A DNA stretch of 64,000 nt from Pseudomonas putida (lineage in GTDB: Bacteria > Pseudomonadota > Gammaproteobacteria > Pseudomonadales > Pseudomonadaceae). The position numbers were made by a program, and so were the translations under genes. Within the stretch, counting starts at the first letter, position 1. Every line of letters starts with the position of its first letter. The notes under the pieces are model-generated. The model was not told the origin of the DNA. It saw only the letters and a list, made by a program, of their open reading frames with translations, and ran no database searches. Positions 25,232 through 35,823 of this stretch are shown piece by piece. The stretch is taken from the NCBI RefSeq assembly GCF_004357765.1, contig NZ_SMTE01000004.1, positions 310,001 through 374,000 of the forward strand, in the 5' to 3' direction.

Positions 25232-27787
25232 GTGTTGAAAAAGACGCTGTTCCAGTTGCACTGGTTCTTCGGCATCACCGCCGGCCTGGTGCTGGCCTTG
25301 ATGGGCATCACCGGGGCCCTTTATTCATTCCAGGAAGAGCTGCTGCGCGCCTTCAACGCCGACGTGCTCACGGTCCAGGTGCGCCCTGAGGGGGTATTGC
25401 CGCCCGCCGAACTGGTACGCCGGGTCGAGGCCGAACAGGGCGAGAAGGTGTCGATGCTGTGGGTGGATGTCCGCGAAGGCAACGCCGCTCGGGTCTTCTT
25501 CACCCCGCCCCCTGGTGAGCGCCGTGGCGAACTGCGCTATGCCGACCCCTACACCGGCGATCTCAAGGGCGAGGCCACCGGGCAAGGCTTTTTCAACCTG
25601 ATGCTCCAACTGCACCGATTCCTTGCCATGGGCAACACGGGCCGGCAGATCACCGGTGCCTGCACCCTGATGCTGGTGTTCTTCTGCCTCTCTGGGCTGT
25701 ACCTGCGCTGGCCACGCAAAGCCCTGAGCTGGCGTACCTGGCTGACGCTGGATTGGGCCAAGAAGGGCCGCGCCTTCAACTGGGACCTGCACGCGGTGGC
25801 CGGGACCTGGTGCCTGTTGTTCTACCTTCTGTTCGCGTTGACGGGGCTGTTCTGGTCCTACGAGTGGTATCGCGAGGGCCTCAACCGGCTGCTGGCTGAC
25901 CAACCAGCAGCCGGTGAGCAGCACAAGCGCGGAGAAGGCCGAGGCCGTCACGGGCCCCAGAAAATCGACAAGAACGCGCCACCGCTGGTGGTCGACTACG
26001 ACGCCATCTGGGCCACCCTCCAGCAAACGGCGGGCTCGGGCCTGGCGACCTACAACTTGCGCCTGCCACCGGCCGGTGGCCAACCGGCGAACCTGTTCTA
26101 TCTGCAGGATGACGCCGCACATCCACGGGCCTTCAACACCTTGGTGATCGACCCGGCCACCGGCCAGATCAAGCGCCAGGAACGCTACGACGACAAGTCG
26201 TTCAAGGCGCAATTGCTGAAAAGCGTCTACGCGTTGCATGTGGGCGAATACTTCGGCCTACCGGGGCGAATCATCCTCACCCTCGCCAGCCTGAGCATGC
26301 CATTGTTCTTCGTCACCGGCTGGCTGCTGTACCTCGACCGCCGGCGCAAGCAGCGCAAAGTGCGCGCAGCCCGAGGAAACATCGGCAGCACGGCGGCCAG
26401 CGGCGACAGCTGGTTGATCGGCTTCGCCAGTCAGAGCGGCTTTGCCGAACAACTGGCCTGGCAGAGCGCCGCGCAGTTGCAGGCCGCCGGACTGCCGGTG
26501 CAAGTCCGCGCCCTGGCCGACGTCCGTGAGCACGACCTGCGGCAAACGCGTCGCGCGCTGTTCGTGGTCAGCACCTTCGGTGACGGCGAGGCGCCCGACA
26601 GCGCCCGTGGCTTCGAACGCAAGGTGCTGGGCCAGCCCTGGGCCCTGAACGACCTCAGCTACGCCCTGCTCGCCCTGGGCGACCGCCAGTACCCGCACTT
26701 CTGCGGCTTCGCCCGGCGCTTGCAGGCTTGGCTCGGTGAACGTGGTGCCAGCGCCGCGTTCAGCCCGATCGAGGTCGACAATGCCGATCAGGCGGCCCTG
26801 CAACAATGGCAGCAAGAACTGGCGCAACTGACCGGCGCACAGCCCGTGGCCGCCTGGCAACCGCCAAGCTTCGGCAATTGGAGCCTGGTCCGTCGCGAGC
26901 GGCTCAATCCCGGGAGCCAAGGCCAGCCGGTGTACCTGCTGGGTTTGCAACCTGAACAGCCCGCCAGTTGGGAAGCCGGCGACCTGGTGGAGATCCTGCC
27001 GCTCAATAGCCAGCAACGCATCAGCACCTTCCTCACTGGCCTGGCGCTGGACGCCGACGCGGCGGTTCAGGTCGACGGCCTGACTGAAACGCTGGTCCAG
27101 GCCCTGGCCGGACGGCAATTGCCAAGCCGTCGCGACCATCTGATCGGCCTGCATGGGCAAGCCCTGGTCGATGCGCTGGTACCGATCGGCAGCCGGGAAT
27201 ATTCGATTGCCTCGATCGCCAGCGATGGCGTGCTGGAGCTGATCGTGCGCCAGGAACGCCATGCCGATGGCGAGCTTGGCCTGGGGTCGGGTTGGCTTAC
27301 CGAGCACCTGCCACTGAACGGCACCCTGAACCTGCGCCTGCGTCGCAACAGCGGCTTCCATCTGCCGGAGCATTCGGCACCGATGATCCTGATCGGCAAC
27401 GGCACCGGCCTGGCCGGGCTACGCAGCCTGCTCCGGGCGCGGATCAACAGCGGCGAGCGACGCAACTGGCTGCTGTTCGGCGAGCGCAACCGGGCCTATG
27501 ACCTGCTGTGTGGCGATGAATTGCAAAGTTGGCTGGCAAGTGGTGACTTGGCGCGCCTGGATCTGGCGTTCTCACGGGACCAGACGGAAAAGATCTATGT
27601 GCAGGATGTGCTGCTCGAGCACGCCGATGAATTCAAGCGCTGGATCGACGAGGGTGCTTGCGTGTATGTCTGCGGCAGCCTGCAAGGCATGGCCGCGGGA
27701 GTGGATGCAGCGCTTCATGACATGCTCGGTGATGCTGCGGTACAGCAGCTGATCGAGGATGGGCGGTATCGGCGGGATGTGTACTGA
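25232..27787 (+). CDS. PepSY membrane protein fused to flavodoxin and FAD/NADPH reductase (siderophore-iron reductase type)
   Basis: This is an 851-residue fusion. The N-terminal 380 residues are a PepSY-associated membrane part with four hydrophobic helices (about 10-30, 140-165, 185-215, 335-362) and periplasmic loops. Residues about 395-540 are a flavodoxin domain ([55 protein letters not shown]). Residues about 550-851 are an FNR-like FAD/NAD(P) domain ([55 protein letters not shown]). This is the layout of sulfite-reductase-like inner-membrane reductases found next to siderophore receptors. It could reduce ferric siderophores with cytoplasmic NADPH. GTG at 25232 has AAGGTG upstream; GTG at 25223 is possible. 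Confidence 0.85.
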   Translation: MLKKTLFQLHWFFGITAGLVLALMGITGALYSFQEELLRAFNADVLTVQVRPEGVLPPAELVRRVEAEQGEKVSMLWVDVREGNAARVFFTPPPGERRGELRYADPYTGDLKGEATGQGFFNLMLQLHRFLAMGNTGRQITGACTLMLVFFCLSGLYLRWPRKALSWRTWLTLDWAKKGRAFNWDLHAVAGTWCLLFYLLFALTGLFWSYEWYREGLNRLLADQPAAGEQHKRGEGRGRHGPQKIDKNAPPLVVDYDAIWATLQQTAGSGLATYNLRLPPAGGQPANLFYLQDDAAHPRAFNTLVIDPATGQIKRQERYDDKSFKAQLLKSVYALHVGEYFGLPGRIILTLASLSMPLFFVTGWLLYLDRRRKQRKVRAARGNIGSTAASGDSWLIGFASQSGFAEQLAWQSAAQLQAAGLPVQVRALADVREHDLRQTRRALFVVSTFGDGEAPDSARGFERKVLGQPWALNDLSYALLALGDRQYPHFCGFARRLQAWLGERGASAAFSPIEVDNADQAALQQWQQELAQLTGAQPVAAWQPPSFGNWSLVRRERLNPGSQGQPVYLLGLQPEQPASWEAGDLVEILPLNSQQRISTFLTGLALDADAAVQVDGLTETLVQALAGRQLPSRRDHLIGLHGQALVDALVPIGSREYSIASIASDGVLELIVRQERHADGELGLGSGWLTEHLPLNGTLNLRLRRNSGFHLPEHSAPMILIGNGTGLAGLRSLLRARINSGERRNWLLFGERNRAYDLLCGDELQSWLASGDLARLDLAFSRDQTEKIYVQDVLLEHADEFKRWIDEGACVYVCGSLQGMAAGVDAALHDMLGDAAVQQLIEDGRYRRDVY

Positions 27788-27812
27788 GCGGGAAACGATG
27801 TAGCCAGCACTG

Positions 27813-27906
27813 CCCTCTTCGCGGGGCAAGCCCGCTCCCACAGGTACCCCACAGAATTAAAGGGCTGTGGAGATCCTGTGGGAGCGGGCTTGTCCCGCGA
27901 AGAGCC
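27813..27906. repeat. Inverted REP pair
   Basis: Two REP copies face each other at 27813-27844 (CTCTTCGCGGGGCAAGCCCG and on) and 27875-27906 (GTGGGAGCGGGCTTGTCCCG and on), separated by 30 bases. They lie between the converging reductase and amidase genes, 10 bases short of the amidase stop. Together they can form a long double hairpin and act as a two-way terminator. Confidence 0.85.
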
Positions 27907-27916
27907 CGGTAGCGTC

Positions 27917-28708
27917 TCAGTGCAGCTCGAAGATATCGGCATCCAGGTTGGCCGGGAACCGGCTCCGATAGCTGGCCAGGTCCGCCGCACTCAGCACCGC
28001 TGTGAACACCCCATCCGCCTCGCCTGCGCTCAACAGGCTCTCGCCCTGGAAGTCCAGTACCTGGCTGTCGCCGGAGTAGGCGAAGCCCTTGCCATCGGTG
28101 CCCACCCGATTCACCGCCGCGACATAGCACAGATTCTCGATGCCCCGTGCCGGCAACAGCCGATTCCAGTGCTGACGGCGCGCTGCCGGCCAGTTGGCGG
28201 TGTACAGCAGCAGGTCGGTGTCTTGCGCGTCACGGCTCCACACCGGGAAGCGCAGGTCGTAGCAGATCAACGGACGCACGCGCCAGCCCTTGACTTCGAA
28301 CTGCACCTGACGTTCGCCTGGGGTGTAGTGTTTGTGCTCACCGGCCATGCGGAACAGGTGACGCTTGTCGTAAAACAGGATCTCGCCATCCGGGCGTGCC
28401 CACAACAGGCGGTTGCGATGACTGCCATCCGCGGCCTGGACGATCAGGCTGCCAGTGATCACCGCACCGACCTTCGCTGCCTGGGCCTTCAGCCACTTGT
28501 AGGTCGGACCATTCTCAGGCTCCGCCAGGCGCTCGGACTCCATGGAGAACCCCGTCGTGAACATCTCGGGGAGAATCACCAGGTCAACGTCACCGACCTG
28601 CTCGAGCAGCACCTCGAAGTGCGCGTGGTTGGCTTCGCGGTCGTGCCACGCCAGAGTGGTCTGCACCAGGGCGATTTTCAGATTGGGCAGTTGGCTCAGA
28701 TCGCGCAT
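27917..28708 (-). CDS. Omega-amidase-type nitrilase-superfamily hydrolase (YafV-like)
   Basis: This is a 263-residue carbon-nitrogen hydrolase. The catalytic triad of the superfamily is visible: E48 in VILPEMF, K115 in FYDKRHLFRM and C149 in PLICYDLRFP. The spacing and the LLLYTANWPAARRQHWNRLL segment match omega-amidases (YafV/Nit2 type), which deamidate 2-oxoglutaramate or 2-oxosuccinamate. The start ATG at 28708 lies inside the end of the upstream aminotransferase gene (13-base overlap), so the two products are made together. That gene is a likely producer of the amidase substrate. The exact substrate is inferred. Confidence 0.87.
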   Translation of the reverse strand: MRDLSQLPNLKIALVQTTLAWHDREANHAHFEVLLEQVGDVDLVILPEMFTTGFSMESERLAEPENGPTYKWLKAQAAKVGAVITGSLIVQAADGSHRNRLLWARPDGEILFYDKRHLFRMAGEHKHYTPGERQVQFEVKGWRVRPLICYDLRFPVWSRDAQDTDLLLYTANWPAARRQHWNRLLPARGIENLCYVAAVNRVGTDGKGFAYSGDSQVLDFQGESLLSAGEADGVFTAVLSAADLASYRSRFPANLDADIFELH

Positions 28709-29844
28709 AGTTTTTCCGCCGCCTGACGCAGCGTCTCCTCTCGTTTGGCAAAGCACAGGCGCACCAGGCGTTGCTCAGGAATGGGTTGCTGGTAGAACAC
28801 CGACACCGGGATGGTCGCCACGCCGTGCTCACGCGTGAGCCACAGGGCCATGTCGACGTCGTTCAGGTCTGGGCGGATCTGCGAGTAATCCACCAGCTGG
28901 AAGTATGTACCCGCCGTGCGGGTAAAGCGCAGACGCGAGTCTTCCAGCAGGTCGCAGAACAGATCGCGCTTGGCCTGGTAGAAGCCCGGCAGCTCGTCGA
29001 TGTGCTGCGGATGCTCGGCCATGAAATCGGCCAGCGCGCACTGCAAGGGTGTGACACCGCAGAAGTTGACGTATTGGTGCACCTTGCGCAGCTCGGCGCT
29101 GAGGGCCACTGGCGCGATCACATAGCCCGTCTTCCAGCCAGTCACGTGGTAGGTCTTGCCGAACGAGCTAACCACGAAGGCGCGGGCAAACAGCTCGGCG
29201 TGGGCCAGCACGCTGGCATGGCGCACGCCGTCGTACACCAGGTGTTCGTAGACCTCGTCGCTGATCAAATAGATATCGCGATCGGCAATCAGCCGCGCGA
29301 GCTGATCAAGGTCTTCGCGGGTGATCAGTGCCCCGCTGGGGTTGTGTGGCGAGTTGAGAATGACCATGCGTGTGCGCGGACTGAGCGCATCGCTGAACGC
29401 CTGCCAGTCGATGCGAAAATCGCCATCGCTCAATCGCACATGCACGCAGCGTCCGCCAGCCAGGGTCACCGAGGGCGCATAACTGTCGTAACAAGGGTCG
29501 AAAACGATCACTTCGTCACCCGCCTGAATCACCGCCTGGATGGCACAGAAGATCGCTTCGGTGGCACCTGGGGTGATGGTCACCTCCTGGTCGGCGTCAA
29601 CCTTTGCGCCATACAAGCGCTCGACCTTGGCCGCCACTTGCTGGCGCAGGGCCGGCAAGCCAGTCATTGGTGCGTACTGGTTATGCCCTGCGGCGACGTG
29701 TCGGCCAACCGCATCGAGCAATGCTTGCGGGCCGTTGAAATCGGGGAAACCTTGGGAAAGGTTGAGCGCGCCGGTTTGCGCGGCGAGCTGGGACATGGTG
29801 GTGAAGATGGTCGTGCCGACATTCGGCAGTTTGCTGCGAATCAT
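28696..29844 (-). CDS. PLP aminotransferase (YbdL/glutamine-transaminase K type)
   Basis: This is a 382-residue fold-type I aminotransferase. Key residues are N168 in NSPHNPSG, D196 in ISDEVYEH and the PLP lysine K230 in SSFGKTYHVTGWKTG; NLSQGFPDFNGP and NQYAPMTGLPALRQ are typical of YbdL and kynurenine/methionine aminotransferases. The family transfers amino groups from methionine, phenylalanine or glutamine to oxo acids such as 4-methylthio-2-oxobutanoate. Overlap with the omega-amidase gene suggests a glutamine-transaminase pathway in which amidase action pulls the reaction forward. Full length; the start ATG is followed by IRSKLPNVG. Confidence 0.88.
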   Translation of the reverse strand: MIRSKLPNVGTTIFTTMSQLAAQTGALNLSQGFPDFNGPQALLDAVGRHVAAGHNQYAPMTGLPALRQQVAAKVERLYGAKVDADQEVTITPGATEAIFCAIQAVIQAGDEVIVFDPCYDSYAPSVTLAGGRCVHVRLSDGDFRIDWQAFSDALSPRTRMVILNSPHNPSGALITREDLDQLARLIADRDIYLISDEVYEHLVYDGVRHASVLAHAELFARAFVVSSFGKTYHVTGWKTGYVIAPVALSAELRKVHQYVNFCGVTPLQCALADFMAEHPQHIDELPGFYQAKRDLFCDLLEDSRLRFTRTAGTYFQLVDYSQIRPDLNDVDMALWLTREHGVATIPVSVFYQQPIPEQRLVRLCFAKREETLRQAAEKLCAI

Positions 29845-29951
29845 GGAGCCCTCTTTCCTGGGGTGGATCCGGCACGGGGGAGTCCGAGCATAGCGGATCG
29901 AGCAGTCAGGAAAAAGGTTGAAACAATGAGTGATTGCGTTGAATCAAAGTG

Positions 29952-29979
29952 CCTCTCCGCGGGCGAACCCGCGGAGAGG
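29952..29979 (-). terminator. Hairpin downstream of der
   Basis: CCTCTCCGCGGG and CCCGCGGAGAGG pair perfectly over 12 bp around CGAA, 11 bases after the der stop. There is no T-run, so it may work as a REP-like or Rho-assisted end rather than a classic intrinsic terminator. Confidence 0.6.
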
Positions 29980-29990
29980 TCGACACGAAA

Positions 29991-31454
29991 TCAGCGCTTG
30001 TCGCGGCGCTTCTTCTCGGCCTTCTTGTGGTGCGACATCAGGCGACGCTTCTTGTTGACCTGGCGATCGGTGAGGGTGTTCTTCTTGCCCTCGTAGGGGT
30101 TCTCGCCACCCTTGTACTCGATGCGGATCGGCGTACCGACCAGCTTCAACACGCGACGGTAGGTGTTTTCCAGGTACCGCGAGTACGACTTCGGAATCTT
30201 GTCGGTCTGGTTGCCGTGGATCACGATCAGCGGCGGGTTGGCCCCGCCAAGGTGCGCGTAGCGCAGCTTGATGCGACGACCGTTGACCAACGGCGGCTGG
30301 TGCTCGCTGACCGCGTCCTCGAGGATCTGCGTCAGACGACTGGTCGGCCAGCGGGTGACCGCCGACTTGAACGCAGCCTGCACCGACTTGTACAGATGCC
30401 CGACGCCGGTGCCGTGCAGAGCCGATATGAAGTGGATATCGGCAAAGTCGACGAAGAACAGCCGGCGCTCCAGCTCGGTCTTGACGTAGTCACGCTCGCC
30501 CGGCTCCATGCCGTCCCATTTGTTCAGGGCAATGACGATGGCACGGCCGGCTTCCAGGGCAAAACCGAGCAGGTTGAGGTCGTGGTCGACCACCCCTTCG
30601 CGGGCATCCATGACGAAGATCACCACGTTGGCGTCCTTGATCGCCTGCAGGGTCTTCACCACCGAGAACTTTTCAACTTCCTCGTGGATCTTGCCGCGCT
30701 TGCGCACGCCTGCGGTGTCGATGAAGGTGTACTTCTCGCCATCGCGCTCGAAGGGAATGTAAATACTGTCGCGGGTAGTACCGGGCTGGTCGTAGACCAC
30801 CACACGCTCCTCGCCGAGCATGCGGTTGACCAAGGTCGACTTGCCCACGTTCGGGCGGCCGATGATGGCGATCTTGATGCCATCCTTCTCGCTCGGACCC
30901 GGGATGCGCGTCGCTTCCTCGCCTTCGGCGACCTCTTCGTCGAGCGCTTCTTCCTCGGCGTCACGCGGAATGTGGCCGAGCACGGCTTCCATCAAGGCGT
31001 TGATGCCACGGCCTTGGGAGCCCGCCACCGGAATGGCGTTGCCCATGCCCAGCGGCGAGAACTCAGCGCGAGCGACGTCGGCATCGATGTTGTCGATCTT
31101 GTTGGCGACCAGGATCGCTTCTTTGTTGCGCTTGCGCAGGTGCTCGGCAATCATCTGGTCGGCGGCGGTCATACCGGCGCGGGCGTCGACCAGGAACAGT
31201 ACGTAGTCGGCTTCTTCGATGGCCATGAGCGACTGCTCGGCCATCTTTTCGTCCATGCCGACTTCATCGCCGGTGATACCACCGGTGTCGATCAGGATGT
31301 AGGAACGACCCTGCCAGGAGGCATCGCCATACTGGCGATCACGGGTCAGGCCCGACAGGTCGCCGACGATGGCATCGCGGGTCTTGGTCAGTCGGTTGAA
31401 CATGGTGGATTTGCCGACGTTCGGCCGTCCCACCAGGGCGATTACGGGAACCAT
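29991..31454 (-). CDS. der: Ribosome-assembly GTPase Der (EngA)
   Basis: This is a 487-residue protein with two tandem G domains, the defining feature of Der. The first G1 is [11 protein letters not shown] near residue 8 with DTGGI and NKID; the second is [11 protein letters not shown] near 200 with DTAGV and NKWD. The C-terminal KH-like domain is followed by a lysine/arginine-rich tail ([20 protein letters not shown]). Der is needed for 50S subunit maturation. The ATG at 31454 has GGAG upstream; a GTG at 31466 would add four residues. It ends the hisS-yfgM-bamB-der string, a frequent gammaproteobacterial order. Confidence 0.96.
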   Translation of the reverse strand: MVPVIALVGRPNVGKSTMFNRLTKTRDAIVGDLSGLTRDRQYGDASWQGRSYILIDTGGITGDEVGMDEKMAEQSLMAIEEADYVLFLVDARAGMTAADQMIAEHLRKRNKEAILVANKIDNIDADVARAEFSPLGMGNAIPVAGSQGRGINALMEAVLGHIPRDAEEEALDEEVAEGEEATRIPGPSEKDGIKIAIIGRPNVGKSTLVNRMLGEERVVVYDQPGTTRDSIYIPFERDGEKYTFIDTAGVRKRGKIHEEVEKFSVVKTLQAIKDANVVIFVMDAREGVVDHDLNLLGFALEAGRAIVIALNKWDGMEPGERDYVKTELERRLFFVDFADIHFISALHGTGVGHLYKSVQAAFKSAVTRWPTSRLTQILEDAVSEHQPPLVNGRRIKLRYAHLGGANPPLIVIHGNQTDKIPKSYSRYLENTYRRVLKLVGTPIRIEYKGGENPYEGKKNTLTDRQVNKKRRLMSHHKKAEKKRRDKR

Positions 31455-31489
31455 GCGGCTCTCCACTCTTGAATTCTAGAAAATGCAAA

Positions 31490-31510
31490 GGCCGCTGCAA
31501 GGCAGCGGCC
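31490..31510 (-). terminator. Hairpin between bamB and der
   Basis: GGCCGCTGC and GCAGCGGCC form a 9-bp stem with a three-base loop; on the minus strand it is followed by TTTGCATTTT. It lies 36 bases before the der start, so it could reduce read-through from bamB into der. Confidence 0.5.
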
Positions 31511-31571
31511 GGAGTTCGTGCGGCGTGTCCTACGCCGCAGCTTGAAGCCCGCCAAGGCCTCAAGCATAGCT

Positions 31572-32714
31572 TCAGCGGATGGTCAGTGCCTCGAGCTTGC
31601 CGCTGTTGCCGAAGACATAGATGGTGTCGCCCACCACCAGGGGCCGGGCGCGCAGCCCATCGCTGTCGATCCGCTCACGACCGACGAAACGACCGTCGAC
31701 CTGGCTGAGCAGGTGCAGGTAACCCTCGAAGTCACCTACTGCCACGTAGCTGGAGAACACTTCCGGGGCAGTCAGCTGGCGACGGGCCATCGAATCGTTG
31801 CTCCACAGTGCGCTGGAGGACCGCTCATCGACGCCCTCAACCGTGCCGCTGGCCTCACTGACGTAGACGTTGCCGAAGCCCTGGGCGACACCCACGTAGC
31901 TGGATGCATCGCGCTGCCACAGCACCCGACCGCTTTCCAGGTCCAGGCCGGCGACCCGGCCCTGGTAGGTGCTGACGTACAGGGTGCCACCGGACAGCAG
32001 CAGGCCGCCATCGATGTCGACTACACGATCGAGCTCGGAGCGCCCCTGTGGAATCGCCACGCGGCTCTCCCACACCGGGACGCCGTTGTTGATGTCGACG
32101 GCCACCACCTTGCCGGTGGACAGACCGGCGACGGCCAGGCGGTTGGTGGCAATCGGCGCGCCGGTGCCACGCAGGGTCAGCACTGCCGGGGTGTTTTCGT
32201 AGATCCAGCGGCGGTCGCCAGTAGTGGCGTCCAGGCCGATCAGGCGATCGTCCTGGGTCTGCACCACCACCACGTCACCATTGGTGGCCGGCGGCGCCAG
32301 CACCTCACTGGTGACACGCGAGCGCCAGCGCTCCTCGCCGGTGCTGGAATCGAGGGCGATCACCTCGCCCTTGAGGGTACCCAGCATGAGCAGGCCGTAG
32401 CCTACGCCGACAGCTCCGGATACCGGCAGGTCCAGGTCCTTGTTCCACACCACCTTGCCGGTGACCCGATCAAGGGCATAGACATCGCCATGGACGTCGG
32501 AGGCGTAGATGCGGTCGTTCTCGATCGCCGGCACCAGGGTATTGTAGGTCTCGCCCTGGCCATCACCGATCGAACGGCTCCACTGCTTCTTCAGCACGAC
32601 TTCCTCGGTGAACTTGGTCAGCTCGGCCGGTGGCAGTTCCTTCTTGCTGTTGCTGCTGCAACCTGCGGCCAGAACGGCCAGGGTCAGCACTGCTGCTTGT
32701 TTCCAACCGATCAC
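31572..32714 (-). CDS. bamB: Outer-membrane assembly lipoprotein BamB
   Basis: This is a 380-residue lipoprotein. From the GTG at 32714 (AAGGGG upstream), the lipobox LAAGC places the lipidated cysteine at residue 19. The mature part is an eight-bladed beta-propeller with repeated PQQ-like motifs (VYALDRVTGKVVWNKDL, VIALDSSTGEERWRSRV, LIGLDATTGDRRWIYEN, VAGLDLESGRVLWQRDA). BamB is a periplasm-facing subunit of the BAM complex that folds outer-membrane proteins. A TTG at 32735 would add seven residues but overlaps yfgM. It follows yfgM almost directly. Confidence 0.95.
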   Translation of the reverse strand: MIGWKQAAVLTLAVLAAGCSSNSKKELPPAELTKFTEEVVLKKQWSRSIGDGQGETYNTLVPAIENDRIYASDVHGDVYALDRVTGKVVWNKDLDLPVSGAVGVGYGLLMLGTLKGEVIALDSSTGEERWRSRVTSEVLAPPATNGDVVVVQTQDDRLIGLDATTGDRRWIYENTPAVLTLRGTGAPIATNRLAVAGLSTGKVVAVDINNGVPVWESRVAIPQGRSELDRVVDIDGGLLLSGGTLYVSTYQGRVAGLDLESGRVLWQRDASSYVGVAQGFGNVYVSEASGTVEGVDERSSSALWSNDSMARRQLTAPEVFSSYVAVGDFEGYLHLLSQVDGRFVGRERIDSDGLRARPLVVGDTIYVFGNSGKLEALTIR

Positions 32715-32715
32715 G

Positions 32716-33357
32716 TCACGCGTCCCCTTTGGCAAGGTCGTCCAGCTTCAGTTGCAGGCCACCGACCGCGGCGTCATCCGACAGCGCAGCCTTGGCTTTT
32801 TCATAGGCGTTGTGGGCATCGTCGGTACGACCGAGCTGTACCAGCAGGTCACCCTTCAATTCTTCGCGACTGGCCAGGAAAGCCTTGTCGGTGTCACCGT
32901 CGAGCAGCTTGAGTGCGTCTTCGGCCTTGTTCTGCGCGGCCATCACACGAGCCAGACGCTGACGCGAGATCTCACCCAGGGTCACGTCGGCCGGCTTGTC
33001 CAGCACGCCCTTGAGCTCGGCGGCGGCGTCATCGAGCTTGCCGGTCTCGACCGCGACCTTGGCTACGAACAGGCTGCCGTACTGGGCATAAGCGGTGCCG
33101 CCGTACTCGCTCTTGAGCTTGCCGGACAGCTCGGCGACCTTGGTCGCATCAGGCTGGCCGCTTGGCGTCAGGCTGGTTTCCAACAGGGCCTGGTACAGCT
33201 GCGAGGCACCTTGCGACTGGTTGTTCTGGTACTTGTGCCAGGTGTTCCAGCCCAGCACCACCACACCTGCCAGCAGCGCGCCAGTCAGCAGCGGCTTACC
33301 ATTGCGGCTCCACCAGTCCTTGATCCCTGCCAGTTCATCATCATCAGTACTCGACAC
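32716..33357 (-). CDS. yfgM: YfgM-family membrane-anchored TPR protein
   Basis: This is a 213-residue protein with a short cytoplasmic N-terminus, one membrane helix at about 19-40 (KPLLTGALLAGVVVLGWNTW) and a periplasmic TPR-like domain (AQYGSLFVAKVAVETGKLDD, RQRLARVMAAQNKAEDALKL). YfgM associates with the SecYEG translocon and the PpiD chaperone in the family's best-studied members. It sits between hisS and bamB, its usual place. The stop is one base before the bamB GTG. Confidence 0.92.
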   Translation of the reverse strand: MSSTDDDELAGIKDWWSRNGKPLLTGALLAGVVVLGWNTWHKYQNNQSQGASQLYQALLETSLTPSGQPDATKVAELSGKLKSEYGGTAYAQYGSLFVAKVAVETGKLDDAAAELKGVLDKPADVTLGEISRQRLARVMAAQNKAEDALKLLDGDTDKAFLASREELKGDLLVQLGRTDDAHNAYEKAKAALSDDAAVGGLQLKLDDLAKGDA

Positions 33358-33396
33358 CCCAATACTCCTTTTCGCCTATTCGCTTGTTGAACCGCG

Positions 33397-34686
33397 TTAC
33401 GCTTGAGCGATCGCGGTTTCCAGGTGCTCAGCCAGAGCATCCCAGGCAATGTTCTGTTGTTCGCCCTGGCCGCGCAGGGGCTTCAGGCCGATCTCTTGCT
33501 TGGCCAGCTCATCGTCACCGAGGATCAGGGCGAACAGCGCTCCGCTTTTGTCGGCCTTTTTGAACTGGCTCTTGAAACTGCCACCGCCGGCATTGACCGC
33601 CAGGCGCAGGCCCGGCAGGCGGTCGCGCAGGCTCTCGGACAAGCGCAGACCGGCAAGCTCGGCTTGTTCGCCAAAGGCGCACAGGTAAACATCGATCTGG
33701 CGGTTGATCGACTCGGGCACCTTGTCCAAGGTCTCCAAGAGCAGGATCAGGCGTTCGATACCCATGGCGAAACCTACGCCCGGCGTCGGTTTACCGCCCA
33801 TTTGCTCGACCAGACCATCATAGCGGCCGCCAGCGCATACCGTGCCTTGGGCACCCAGCTTGTCGGTAACCCACTCGAACACGGTCTTGCTGTAGTAGTC
33901 CAGGCCGCGCACCAGTTTGGTGTTGATCACGAACGGAATGCCAGCGGCGTCCAGGCGTGCCTTGAGGCCGGCGAAGTGTGCACGCGAATCCTCGTCCAGG
34001 TAGTCTTCGAGCTTCGGCGCGTCGACAAGCACCGCCTGGGTGCCCTGGTCCTTGCTGTCGAGGATACGCAGCGGGTTGCTCTTCAGGCGACGCTGGCTGT
34101 CTTCGTCGAGCTGCTCCAGACGCGCCGAGAGGAACTCGACCAGCGCATCACGATAACGCGCACGGGCCTCGCTGGTGCCCAGGCTGTTGAGTTCGAGCTT
34201 CACCGCATCCTGGATGCCCAACAAGCCCCACAGGCGCCAGGTGAGCATGATCAGTTCGGCATCGATGTCCGGTCCGTCGAGGTTGAACACTTCGACACCG
34301 ATCTGGTGGAACTGGCGATAGCGCCCCTTCTGCGGGCGCTCGTGGCGGAACATCTGGCCTATGTACCACAACTTCTGCACCTGGCCGTTGCCAGTGATAC
34401 CGTGCTCGAGCACGGCGCGCACGCAGGCGGCGGTGCCTTCGGGGCGCAAGGTCAGGGAGTCGCCGTTGCGGTCCGCGAAGGTGTACATCTCTTTTTCGAC
34501 GATGTCGGTGACTTCACCGATCGAACGCTTGAACAGCTCGGTGAACTCGACGATCGGGGTGCGGATCTGGCTGTACCCATAGGTATCCAGCAGGCCGGCC
34601 ACGGTGCCCTCGAAATAGCGCCACAGGGGTGACTGCTCGGGCAGGATGTCGTTCATGCCACGGATGGCTTGCAGCGATTTGCTCAC
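33397..34686 (-). CDS. hisS: Histidyl-tRNA synthetase
   Basis: This is a 429-residue class II synthetase of normal length. N-terminal [19 protein letters not shown], motif 2 [20 protein letters not shown] and the histidine-specific signature [15 protein letters not shown] are all present, followed by a C-terminal anticodon-binding domain ([26 protein letters not shown]). It charges tRNA-His with histidine in the cytoplasm. It lies 24 bases after ispG and 39 before yfgM in the same operon. Confidence 0.97.
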   Translation of the reverse strand: MSKSLQAIRGMNDILPEQSPLWRYFEGTVAGLLDTYGYSQIRTPIVEFTELFKRSIGEVTDIVEKEMYTFADRNGDSLTLRPEGTAACVRAVLEHGITGNGQVQKLWYIGQMFRHERPQKGRYRQFHQIGVEVFNLDGPDIDAELIMLTWRLWGLLGIQDAVKLELNSLGTSEARARYRDALVEFLSARLEQLDEDSQRRLKSNPLRILDSKDQGTQAVLVDAPKLEDYLDEDSRAHFAGLKARLDAAGIPFVINTKLVRGLDYYSKTVFEWVTDKLGAQGTVCAGGRYDGLVEQMGGKPTPGVGFAMGIERLILLLETLDKVPESINRQIDVYLCAFGEQAELAGLRLSESLRDRLPGLRLAVNAGGGSFKSQFKKADKSGALFALILGDDELAKQEIGLKPLRGQGEQQNIAWDALAEHLETAIAQA

Positions 34687-34710
34687 GAAATGTCCTTACG
34701 AATCTGTGTG

Positions 34711-35820
34711 TCAGCCACGGGCGATCAGCGCCGCGTCGGCTTCGGCCTTTTCAGCCGCTTTCTGGCGGATGAGTTTTTCCAGCTCATCGACCAGGTTGTC
34801 ATTGGTCAGCTTCTGCGACGGCTTGCCGTCGATGTAGACCAGGTTCGGCGTACCGCCAGTCAGGCCCACATGGGACTCCTTGGCTTCACCCGGGCCGTTG
34901 ACCACGCAACCGATGACCGCGACGTCCAGCGGTACCAGCAGGTCCTCCAGGCGCCCCTCCAGCTCGTTCATGGTCTTGACCACGTCGAAGTTCTGTCGCG
35001 AGCAGCTCGGGCAAGCGATGAAGTTGATTCCTCGCGAGCGCAAGTGCAGCGACTTGAGGATGTCGTAGCCGACCTTCACTTCCTCGACCGGATCGGCGGC
35101 CAGAGAGATGCGAATGGTGTCGCCGATCCCCTCGGCCAGCAGCATACCCAGGCCGACGGCGGATTTCACCGTTCCCGAACGCAGGCCGCCCGCTTCGGTG
35201 ATACCCAGGTGCAGAGGCTGCACGATCTGTTTGGCCAACAGGCGGTACGCTTCGACGGCCATGAACACGTCGGAGGCCTTGACGCTGACCTTGAAGTCCT
35301 GGAAGTCCAGGCGGTCGAGGTGCTCGACATGGCGCAGGGCCGACTCGACCAATGCCGCCGGGGTCGGTTCGCCGTACTTCTTCTGCAGGTCCTTTTCCAA
35401 CGAGCCTGCATTGACGCCGATACGAATCGGGATGCCGCGGTCGCGTGCGGCATCGACTACCGCGCGCACGCGGTCTTCGCGGCCGATGTTGCCCGGGTTG
35501 ATGCGCAGGCAGTCGACGCCCAGTTCGGCCACGCGCAATGCGATCTTGTAGTCGAAATGGATATCGGCAACCAGCGGCACGCTGACCTGTTGCTTGATGC
35601 GGCCAAAGGCTTCGGCCGCGTCCATGTCCGGCACCGAGACGCGCACGATGTCGACACCGGCGTCGACCAGACGCTGGATCTGCGCCACGGTAGCCGCCAC
35701 GTCGTTGGTGTCGGTGTTGGTCATGCTCTGCACCGCGATGGGGGCATCGCCACCCACCGGCACATTGCCGACCCAGATTTTGCGGGATTCGCGACGTTTG
35801 ATCGGAGATTCGCCGTGCAT
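34711..35820 (-). CDS. ispG: 4-hydroxy-3-methylbut-2-enyl diphosphate synthase
   Basis: This is a 369-residue iron-sulfur enzyme of the MEP isoprenoid pathway. The N-terminal TIM barrel begins at [20 protein letters not shown] with MTNTDTNDV. The C-terminal [4Fe-4S] ligands are visible in IACPSCSRQ (two cysteines) and [19 protein letters not shown] (third cysteine, followed by the ligand-region glutamate). It turns methylerythritol cyclodiphosphate into HMBPP. It follows rodZ by three bases. Confidence 0.97.
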   Translation of the reverse strand: MHGESPIKRRESRKIWVGNVPVGGDAPIAVQSMTNTDTNDVAATVAQIQRLVDAGVDIVRVSVPDMDAAEAFGRIKQQVSVPLVADIHFDYKIALRVAELGVDCLRINPGNIGREDRVRAVVDAARDRGIPIRIGVNAGSLEKDLQKKYGEPTPAALVESALRHVEHLDRLDFQDFKVSVKASDVFMAVEAYRLLAKQIVQPLHLGITEAGGLRSGTVKSAVGLGMLLAEGIGDTIRISLAADPVEEVKVGYDILKSLHLRSRGINFIACPSCSRQNFDVVKTMNELEGRLEDLLVPLDVAVIGCVVNGPGEAKESHVGLTGGTPNLVYIDGKPSQKLTNDNLVDELEKLIRQKAAEKAEADAALIARG

Positions 35821-35823
35821 GAC

